Assembly (NCBI RefSeq): GCF_000331535.1
Contig: NZ_AMZN01000069.1
Span: 1 to 64,000 of the forward strand
Source of the DNA: Fulvivirga imtechensis AK7
Lineage (GTDB): Bacteria > Bacteroidota > Bacteroidia > Cytophagales > Cyclobacteriaceae
DNA length: 64,000 nt
Direction: 5' to 3'
Position 1 is the first letter of the stretch. The number at the start of each line of letters is the position of its first letter. The notes under the pieces were generated by a model that saw nothing but the letters and a program-made list of their open reading frames with translations, did not search any database and was not told the origin of the DNA. The position numbers and the translations under genes were made by a program. Shown here in pieces: positions 57,893 to 64,000 of the stretch.

Positions 57893-58993
57893 TTAATTAG
57901 TTGCAGATGCTGTCAACTGGTCTTTCGTTTTAAATGTTGAGAGGATCACTTCTAACTCGCGCATAAACTCTCTCTGATTTTTACCGGGGCTATAAAGAAA
58001 GCCTTCGATATAGTAAAGCCGGTCAAGTTCCTCATCAACGAGGGTGTAGCTTATGAAAGGACCACCCATGGAGAGATTGTTGGTTTTCCAGAGCCCGGTC
58101 ATCTTGATGGCATACTTGCCATTGAAACTCACTTTTTCAGTTGTTACCGGCACATAAGGTACCTTTGTTTCTGTTGTAATAAAGGTTTCAGGATAGGCAG
58201 GATCTTCAAATAGCTGATGGCTGGCAATGGAATCGCGCAGGCTGAGTATTGCTTCCCTGTCAAACGCCTTTTCTGAAGTATAGGGGCGGTAAGTGACAAA
58301 TATATTTTTGTCACTTTCGGCATTGATCTGTCGAAACCATATAAATCCGGGCTGATTTACTACCAGCTTGTATGCAAATGGCAAGCGCATACTGCACTCA
58401 TGATCCGCCTTAAGCATTTTATTGAAGCCAATTTCTTCTTTGGCCTGGTAAAGTCCTGCATAAAGTCTCTTGTTTTCGGCCTGGTTAAAGAAGTTCTGTA
58501 GTTTCTCCCGGTTTACTTTAATTTTTTCAAGCAACTGATTTTTGTTCTGGCCGAATAAATACATTACTGTTTGCCCCCTGGCAAATTCATCTTCCGCTGT
58601 ATGTACAAAGAGGTTTGGGTCATTTTTAATTTTATCAATAGATGACTTGGTAAAGTAGTTACGGACCACCTTGGATCCTGGTCCGCGGTCATCCACAGTC
58701 ATTACGAAAAGTAAATTTTTAACGGATTTGAGGACATCATTTAGCTTTCGAGGGTCTACATGATTTATCTTAAACATGAATTCTTCTCTTGGTAAGCCCC
58801 CAACCTCAGCTCTGAAAGTTTCTCTTATTTCTTCACCCACGGGCCCTTTCCACTGGGCTGAATCCATCACAACAATAATTTCACCTGCTCTGCCACTGGC
58901 AGGAGGCAGAAGGTTCTTGTTTTTTCTGTCTCCGTTGCTACTGCAACCCAGGAAAAAGAGTGTGATAATACCTAAAATGACTATATTCCTCAT
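57893..58993 (-). CDS. DUF4837 family lipoprotein
   Basis: The product is a 366-residue predicted lipoprotein. It has a short signal (NIVILGIITLFFLGC) with a lipobox Cys at residue 17, then a Ser/Asn/Lys stretch. The DUF4837 body begins LLPPASGRAGEIIVVMDSAQWKGPVGEEIRETFRAEVGGLPREEFMFKINHV and ends with a conserved block around FNGKYAIKMTGLWKTNNLSMGGPFISY. The family is common in Bacteroidota and has no known function. Its start region is preceded by about 280 bp without a gene (58994-59273), in which I see no clear promoter. Confidence 0.85.
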   Translation of the reverse strand: MRNIVILGIITLFFLGCSSNGDRKNKNLLPPASGRAGEIIVVMDSAQWKGPVGEEIRETFRAEVGGLPREEFMFKINHVDPRKLNDVLKSVKNLLFVMTVDDRGPGSKVVRNYFTKSSIDKIKNDPNLFVHTAEDEFARGQTVMYLFGQNKNQLLEKIKVNREKLQNFFNQAENKRLYAGLYQAKEEIGFNKMLKADHECSMRLPFAYKLVVNQPGFIWFRQINAESDKNIFVTYRPYTSEKAFDREAILSLRDSIASHQLFEDPAYPETFITTETKVPYVPVTTEKVSFNGKYAIKMTGLWKTNNLSMGGPFISYTLVDEELDRLYYIEGFLYSPGKNQREFMRELEVILSTFKTKDQLTASATN

Positions 58994-59273
58994 ATTGTGT
59001 TATTCCTTTATTGTATAACTACGTGTTTTTAAAAAAGTCACTGAAAAAGACTTAATATCGAGATATTATTATTGCTACCACACGCCCATTTTCCAATTGT
59101 TCCAAAAGCATGCGGGATACGCTCAAATTTTGCCGGGTCCAAAGAAAAATGGCAGCAAAAATTAGTCATTCAATTCAACAAGCGTGGAGGTGGCATGAAC
59201 GTGCTACGCACAAAACAGCGATAACCTCCTCATTTACACGAGGCTAAAATTAACCAAAAGGGAGCAGTTTTGC

Positions 59274-60665
59274 TTAACGACTTACAATTAGTTTTTGTCC
59301 GGGTTTGATATTGTTAGACTGTAACTGATTGATCCTTTTCAGCTCGTCCAGGCTCAGATTGGCAAACTTTCGGGAAATATCCCATAATGTGTCTCCGGGT
59401 TGTACCACGTACATTTTTGATCCGTCTGATGATGTGATCACCGAAGGAGTATTATTCTGTGCTACACGGGTGCCAGGGTTTTGCCAGATATTCAATGTCT
59501 GTCCTATTCTTATGGTATTACTTCTTAAGTTATTCCATGCCTTTAGGTCTGAAACACTTACGTTGTGTCGTTGAGCAATGGTGCCCAATACATCGCCACT
59601 CCGCACCTTGTAGGTAATTTTATCACGTCCTAAAGTGCTTCCCGGTGTATTTTTTGCCAGGTATTCAATCTCTGCTTTGCCTACTTTGCTGGCAGAATCC
59701 AGTATTGCCACACGATTAGGAGCAAAGTACTCTTTAATATCAGCAGGCACTTTAAGCGGATAGCCATTTTTTGTTTCAGGTATAACATTCCTCTTCAGTG
59801 CAGGGTTTAATTTTTGCAAATCATCAAGGCACAGGTTTACCTGGTTGGCGAAGGTCTGTACATGCAGGTAGTCAGAAACAAAAATAGTGTCTACCTCCAT
59901 TTGATACTCCAGGTTTTCTTCCAGAAAGTTATGCTCCTGGCTATAGTTCATGATATATGCAATGGCGATAAACTGTGGTAAATAGGCTCTTGTTTCGCGG
60001 TGTATATAGGGGTAGATCTCCCAAAAGGTTCGTTTACCGCCTGATCGCCTGATCGCCCTTCTGATGTTTCCGGGTCCGGTGTTATATGCGGCTATGGCTA
60101 ACTCCCAGTCGCCAAACATATTGTAAAGTTGCTTCAGGTATCTGCAGGCGGCTTCGGTGGACTTTTCGGGGTCCATCCGTTCATCGATGTACCAATCCTG
60201 ATGAAGGCCGAAGTGACGGCCGGTATAGGACATGAATTGCCATAAGCCTACGGCCTGAGCTCTGGAAACTGCTGTAGGGTTTAAACCTGACTCAACGATC
60301 GAGAGGTATTTTAACTCTTCAGGAATGCCATATTTTTTGAGGTATTTTTCAAACAATGGAAAATAGAGGTTCTTACGTTTGATCATCAGGCGTGTATAGT
60401 CCCTGTCTTTTACAGCGAAATAATTTACAAATGCATGTACATTGTTGTTATAGTGAAGCGGGACTATGTTTTCAATGCAACTCAGACGATCTTTTATGAG
60501 ATCGAAATTTGCTTCTCCCGGAATGAACTCGTATTCTGACTCCGGGAAGTAATATGCTTGGACTGTATCTATGAGTGCCGTTGGTTCTGTAATAGAATCA
60601 TTTTTGGCTATGGCTGAGAAGATACAGGAAAAAAATAATGTGCCTAGTAAAAAAGTAGTTCTCAA
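59274..60665 (-). CDS. Lytic transglycosylase with two LysM domains (MltD-like)
   Basis: The enzyme cleaves peptidoglycan between MurNAc and GlcNAc. The 463-residue product has a signal peptide (TTFLLGTLFFSCIFSAIA) and an SLT domain with YLSIVESGLNPTAVSRAQAVGLWQFM (catalytic Glu near 122) and AYNTGPGNIRRAI near 195. Two LysM repeats, ITYKVRSGDVLGTIAQRHNVS (about 350) and KMYVVQPGDTLWDISRKFANLS (about 418), bind glycan. It overlaps the end of gatA by 4 bp (ATGA), so the two genes are coupled. It likely acts in the periplasm. Confidence 0.93.
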   Translation of the reverse strand: MRTTFLLGTLFFSCIFSAIAKNDSITEPTALIDTVQAYYFPESEYEFIPGEANFDLIKDRLSCIENIVPLHYNNNVHAFVNYFAVKDRDYTRLMIKRKNLYFPLFEKYLKKYGIPEELKYLSIVESGLNPTAVSRAQAVGLWQFMSYTGRHFGLHQDWYIDERMDPEKSTEAACRYLKQLYNMFGDWELAIAAYNTGPGNIRRAIRRSGGKRTFWEIYPYIHRETRAYLPQFIAIAYIMNYSQEHNFLEENLEYQMEVDTIFVSDYLHVQTFANQVNLCLDDLQKLNPALKRNVIPETKNGYPLKVPADIKEYFAPNRVAILDSASKVGKAEIEYLAKNTPGSTLGRDKITYKVRSGDVLGTIAQRHNVSVSDLKAWNNLRSNTIRIGQTLNIWQNPGTRVAQNNTPSVITSSDGSKMYVVQPGDTLWDISRKFANLSLDELKRINQLQSNNIKPGQKLIVSR

Positions 60666-62089
60666 TTCAGATCTGTAAAATATTTTGAAAATGCCAGCAA
60701 TTTGCCTTCCTGAAAATCATCGGCCATTATTTGCAGGCCGATAGGTAAACCGCCACTATCTTCTCCATTAGGAATAGAAATAGCAGGCAGACCGGATACG
60801 GACGATTGTACAGTAAAGAGGTCAGCCAGGTACATTTCCAACGGGTCCTCGCTATGCTCCCCCTGCTTAAATGCTGTAGTAGGGGTAGTAGGTAACACGA
60901 TGAAATCGTATTGAGAAAGAATTTTTTTGGTGTAATCCCTGATCATCCTTCTCACCTTTTGGGCTTTGGTATAGTAAGCATCATAGTAGCTGGCGCTTAG
61001 TACAAATGTGCCCAGCATGATCCTTCTCTTTACCTCTGCTCCAAAACCTTCTGTTCTGGTCTTTTTGTACATCGATTCCAGTGTGGTGGTATTAGGGCTT
61101 CTGTAGCCATATTTAACACCATCAAATCTGGATAAGTTGGAGCTTGCTTCTGCTGTAGTAAGTATATAATAAGTGGGCAGCAGGTAGTCCAACAGAGGAA
61201 AATCAACAGCTTCTACCGTATGACCTTCTGCCTTTAACTTTTCAATTGCCTCTACAGTTTTTGATTTTATTTCTCCACTGATCCCTTCAGTCTCCAATGT
61301 CTCTTTAATATAAGCAATTTTTAACTTTTTTGAAGGGTCAATAGATAAAATTGAATAAGTTTCTACCGGCTTTGTCGAGACAGTGCTGTCAAATTCATCT
61401 TTGCCGGCTACTACTTCTAACGTAATAGCCATATCCTCAACACTTTTAGAAAAGATGCCGATACAATCGAAAGATGAGGCGTAGGCAACTAAACCATGCC
61501 TTGAAATTCTTGAATATGTAGGTTTAAGACCAAAAATACCGCAAAAGGCGGCAGGCTGTCTTACCGAACCTCCCGTATCAGAGCCCAGGGAAACAAGGCA
61601 CATATCCGCCTGTACCGCTACCGCTGATCCTCCTGACGAACCTCCCGGAACCCTTTCATTGTCCGCATCATTTAACACCGGGCCAAAAGCCGAATTTTCA
61701 TTGGACGATCCCATAGCAAACTCATCACAGTTGTTTCTGCCGATAATGATTGCATCTTCATCCAACAGACGCTGTACGGCAGTGCCATTGAACTGCGATC
61801 TAAAACCATCTAATATTTTGCTGGACGCCTGCAAAGCATGGTCTGTATGGCATAGTACATCTTTGAGTCCTACTACCATACCCGCCAGCTTGCCCGCGGT
61901 ACCGCTTTTTATTTTTTTATCTACCTCAGCAGCCTGACTCCTGGCTTCTTCTTCATACACCTCCAAAAATGCATTAAGGTGCTTCTTCTTGTTAATATTA
62001 TCGAGATAATACGCTACAAGATCTGCACAGGTGACTGAGCCATTTTTTAAATCTTTCTGAATAAGATTTAAAGAAGTGTACTTTTTCAA
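60662..62089 (-). CDS. gatA: Asp-tRNA(Asn)/Glu-tRNA(Gln) amidotransferase subunit A
   Basis: GatA releases ammonia from glutamine for the GatCAB complex, which corrects mischarged Glu-tRNA(Gln) or Asp-tRNA(Asn). The 475-residue product has the amidase-signature triad: Lys in GMVVGLKDVLCHTD (about 75), Ser in RVPGGSSGGSAVAVQADMC (about 150) and the nucleophile Ser in SLGSDTGGSVRQPAAFCG (about 175). No gatB or gatC is in the window. It is followed by the lytic transglycosylase with a 4-bp overlap and preceded by tatA with a 7-bp gap. Confidence 0.94.
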   Translation of the reverse strand: MKKYTSLNLIQKDLKNGSVTCADLVAYYLDNINKKKHLNAFLEVYEEEARSQAAEVDKKIKSGTAGKLAGMVVGLKDVLCHTDHALQASSKILDGFRSQFNGTAVQRLLDEDAIIIGRNNCDEFAMGSSNENSAFGPVLNDADNERVPGGSSGGSAVAVQADMCLVSLGSDTGGSVRQPAAFCGIFGLKPTYSRISRHGLVAYASSFDCIGIFSKSVEDMAITLEVVAGKDEFDSTVSTKPVETYSILSIDPSKKLKIAYIKETLETEGISGEIKSKTVEAIEKLKAEGHTVEAVDFPLLDYLLPTYYILTTAEASSNLSRFDGVKYGYRSPNTTTLESMYKKTRTEGFGAEVKRRIMLGTFVLSASYYDAYYTKAQKVRRMIRDYTKKILSQYDFIVLPTTPTTAFKQGEHSEDPLEMYLADLFTVQSSVSGLPAISIPNGEDSGGLPIGLQIMADDFQEGKLLAFSKYFTDLN

Positions 62090-62096
62090 AGGTGTG

Positions 62097-62300
62097 CTAT
62101 TTTTTATCGTCCTCTATTCTGCTGGATTCGTCAATATCCTTTTTTATCTCTTTTGTGGCATCTTTAAATTCCCTGATCCCCCGTCCTAGTCCACGAGCGA
62201 GTTCAGGTATTTTTTTGGCGCCAAAAAATATCAAAACGACAAGGATTATGATGATCCATTCCCAACCTCCGGGCATTCCAAGTGCGAGTAAGCTATTCAT
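62097..62300 (-). CDS. tatA: Sec-independent translocase TatA/E-like subunit
   Basis: TatA-type proteins form the pore that moves folded proteins across the inner membrane. The 67-residue product has the typical layout. One membrane segment (WEWIIIILVVLIFFGAKKIPELARGLG, with the conserved FGxKKIPEL hinge near residue 26-33) is followed by an amphipathic helix (GRGIREFKDATKEIKKDIDES) and a short charged tail. tatC is not in the window. It leads a three-gene unit, tatA-gatA-lytic transglycosylase. A family A repeat lies 14 bp upstream. Confidence 0.93.
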   Translation of the reverse strand: MNSLLALGMPGGWEWIIIILVVLIFFGAKKIPELARGLGRGIREFKDATKEIKKDIDESSRIEDDKK

Positions 62301-62314
62301 CTGTGTTTGTGTTT

Positions 62315-62460
62315 AGTGTTTGTAAGAAAACTCTAAGTGGCTTTAAGAAAACGTTCCCGACAAAGTGCGGGACGAAGTTCCAAAAATCGGATCGTACCGA
62401 GGTACGTGAGCATTTTTGGAACGAGCGTAACGCGGACATTGGCGTTTTCTTAGAGACACT
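62315..62460. repeat. Family A inverted-terminus repeat, copy 3
   Basis: This 146-bp element has ends AGTGTTTGTAAGAAAAC and GTTTTCTTAGAGACACT, which pair as imperfect inverted repeats. It contains AAGTGGCTTTAAGAAAACG and a CGTAC-CGAG-GTACG palindrome before TGAGCATTTTTGG. It lies between the tatA start and a promoter-like site. Confidence 0.9.
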
Positions 62461-62477
62461 ATTTAGAAATTGCTGTG

Positions 62478-62508
62478 TAAAGATAGACATTAATTGATCA
62501 ACCTAAAA
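62478..62508 (-). promoter_or_regulatory. Promoter-like site upstream of tatA
   Basis: On the minus strand TTTT (62508-62505), 19 nt and TATCTTTA (62485-62478) are close to the Bacteroidota consensus. The family A repeat lies between this site and tatA. Confidence 0.4.
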
Positions 62509-62557
62509 AATCTTATTTATAGAAGATAATTCGGAAATAAAAAGTTCGGATTAATCA

Positions 62558-62723
62558 ATGTTTGTAAGAAACTCCAAGTGGCTTATGAAAACGTCCAAGT
62601 CGGATTTGCCTTCATGTAGCCGCTTCTCAGGATTTGAGAAGCCCAAATAGCTGATCGTACTGAGGTACGAGAGCATTTTTGGAACGAGCGTAACGCAGAC
62701 ATTGGCGTTTTCTTAGAGACACT
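62558..62723. repeat. Family A inverted-terminus repeat, copy 4
   Basis: This 166-bp copy has a GTAGCCGCTTCTCAG insertion also present in copy 1. Its right terminus is CTTAGAGACACT, tandemly repeated once more at 62725-62736, so a second element end or slippage is indicated. It directly abuts the family B copy to its right. Confidence 0.88.
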
Positions 62724-62740
62724 ACTTAGAGACACTAATT

Positions 62741-62935
62741 AACGTGAGTTCGATATAAAATACTTAAAAAAGGGCAGTCATCCTATCCCGAAGGCTTTGA
62801 GGCTTTCGGGAGAAGGATCTTCCTAAGTTGCTGGTAGTATCCTAAACTTAGTAAGATTCTTCGTGCTTCCCCGAAGCAAGTTAAGCAAGTTCGGGACAGA
62901 CAGAATGACCTTAAAAAGAGGTTCGAACTCACGCT
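62741..62935. repeat. Family B inverted-terminus repeat, copy 3
   Basis: This 195-bp element has left end AACGTGAGTTCGATATA and right end GTTCGAACTCACGCT, partly decayed. Its body matches copy 1 (44554-44775) as the reverse complement. It supplies the TAG stop of the EnvC-like gene. Confidence 0.88.
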
Positions 62936-64000
62936 AATTACGGTTTAGCCATTGCTGGGGGTCCAGGGCAGTGACATTTTTTCGTACCTCAAATTTTAAT
63001 TCGGACACCCCATCTTTATTGGTCATTATCTGGCCAAGTTCCTGACCAGTAGTCACTTTCTGGCCTGTCTTGACAAAAACATCCTTCATGCCTGAATATA
63101 CCGTAAAGTAGTCTCCATGGTTAATTACTACAGTGTTTCCAACAGTCGGAATAAAAGCTACTATTCTTACTTCACCGGCAAAAATGGATTTCACTTTTTC
63201 ATTTTCTTTGGTTTGGATGTTGACCCCGGTGCTGTTGATCACGATACCCTTAAGCACAGGATGATTTTGCATACCGAATTTTTGGGATATAAAGCCGGAG
63301 ACAGGCCACGGGAGCCTGGACTTATTATCCGCAAACTCGTTAGAGAGTTTCACGCTGGCTTCAGAGTCTTTCTTTTCGGCAAGCCGGGCGCGTTCCATTT
63401 CCTCTTTAATCAAATCGTTGATCACTTTATCCAACTTGGCTACGGCTTCCCTTCTTTCTTCCAGGTCTTTTTTTAATTTGTTTTCCTGTTGCTGGAGATT
63501 CTTAACCAACTGGTTTTGGTTTGCTTTCAGTTGCGTCAGGCTTTTACTTTCCTGTAACTGTTCAGCGAGAAGAATGTTCTTTTCTGACATTTTACTTTCT
63601 ATCAGGGTTATTTGTGTAACCAATGTTTCCTGAACTTTGACGATCTGTTCGGCCTGAGTTTTACGGGCATCGCTATATTGCTCCATGTATTTGAGGCGCA
63701 TCAGAAACTGGTTGAAAGATCCTGCGGAAAAAATAAAAGTCAGCTTGTTGAACCCCTGATTGGCTTTATGTGCAGCATATACCATCGCTGCGTATTCTTT
63801 TTTAAGCTTTTGCAGGTCTTCTTCAAGAGAGGCAATGATCTGGTTATTCTCTTCTATTTCTTCGTTCAACAGATTGATCTCTTTTCGTATAGATCCTATA
63901 AGATCCTCTTGTGTTTTAATCCGTTGATTAAGGGCATTAAGCTGACCGAGCGTGTTCTGTTTTTTTCCGGCTGTTTCGGCAAGGATTTTTTCTGCCTCTT
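62934..64000 (-). CDS. EnvC-like coiled-coil protein with degenerate LytM/M23 domain (partial)
   Basis: The frame is open to the right edge of the window, so the true N-terminus lies outside. A TTG at 63869 that could look like a start is internal. The visible part is a long coiled coil rich in Glu, Lys and Gln (up to about 170 residues before the C-domain), then a LytM fold (WPVSGFISQKFGMQNHPVLKG, GEVRIVAFIPTVGNTVVINHGDYFTVYSGM, QKVTTGQELGQI). Active M23 enzymes have HTGID and a later HxH; here these read NSTGVN and YSG, so the zinc site is lost. That is the EnvC pattern: an activator of amidases in cell separation, probably periplasmic. Confidence 0.9.
   Translation of the reverse strand, partial: EAEKILAETAGKKQNTLGQLNALNQRIKTQEDLIGSIRKEINLLNEEIEENNQIIASLEEDLQKLKKEYAAMVYAAHKANQGFNKLTFIFSAGSFNQFLMRLKYMEQYSDARKTQAEQIVKVQETLVTQITLIESKMSEKNILLAEQLQESKSLTQLKANQNQLVKNLQQQENKLKKDLEERREAVAKLDKVINDLIKEEMERARLAEKKDSEASVKLSNEFADNKSRLPWPVSGFISQKFGMQNHPVLKGIVINSTGVNIQTKENEKVKSIFAGEVRIVAFIPTVGNTVVINHGDYFTVYSGMKDVFVKTGQKVTTGQELGQIMTNKDGVSELKFEVRKNVTALDPQQWLNRN

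Noticed and set aside
63867-63869. TTG at 63869 as the start of the EnvC-like gene
   Set aside because: The same frame stays open to the window edge with coiled-coil sequence of the same type, so the gene is truncated by the window.

Overview
The window is a chromosomal segment of a member of the Bacteroidota, most likely a Cytophagales-type gliding bacterium. Three things point there: a 2,394-residue SprA (type IX secretion/gliding protein), promoter-like sites of the Bacteroidota form TTTG-N18-20-TAnnTTTG ahead of several genes, and Bacteroidota-type families (DUF4837, DUF721, DUF3467, paired Pro/Glu-rich TonB proteins). The species cannot be fixed from the sequence alone.

Layout. 1-4.7 kb: ribH and a TPR membrane protein, then pdhA, on the minus strand; recF and a DUF721 gene on the plus strand. 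4.7-22.3 kb: the core translation/transcription block, tRNA-Tyr, tRNA-Gly, a broken tRNA-like unit, tRNA-Thr, tuf, tRNA-Trp, secE, nusG, rplK, rplA, rplJ, rplL, rpoB, rpoC, a DUF3467 gene, then rpsL, rpsG, fusA and rpsJ. The block stops at a strong terminator after rpsJ, so the rest of the S10 operon is not here.

22.6-33.2 kb: a signalling block. An HPt protein and a PAS hybrid kinase are divergent from a cytosolic poly-HAMP chemoreceptor of 1,647 residues, followed by CheW, a CheY-like receiver, CheA and a two-site CheC-type phosphatase. There is no CheR, CheB or CheD. The receptor has ten near-identical 276-bp units and a Lys/Ser/Thr-rich, histone H1-like tail. 33.3-35.4 kb: a 2-oxoglutarate/Fe(II) oxygenase and a ChrA-type transporter.

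36.1-44.1 kb: an AT-richer island, all on the plus strand and probably acquired. It holds a GNAT-like protein, a membrane-anchored LuxR-type regulator, a double-glycine bacteriocin-like precursor, an ABC-2 type module (three membrane proteins plus one ATPase), a CxxC thioredoxin-like protein and a C39 peptidase-containing ABC transporter. Together these read as a complete system to make, mature, export and tolerate a small cysteine-bearing peptide. It is the most novel-looking locus in the window.

44.9-64 kb, minus strand: two tandem tonB genes, vanZ, gcvH, sprA, ruvA, maeB, a DUF4837 lipoprotein, a LysM lytic transglycosylase, gatA, tatA and an EnvC-like protein that runs off the right edge. 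Intergenic gaps carry at least two families of short elements with terminal inverted repeats (MITE-like), some nested, plus a 254-bp-spaced direct repeat at the left edge.
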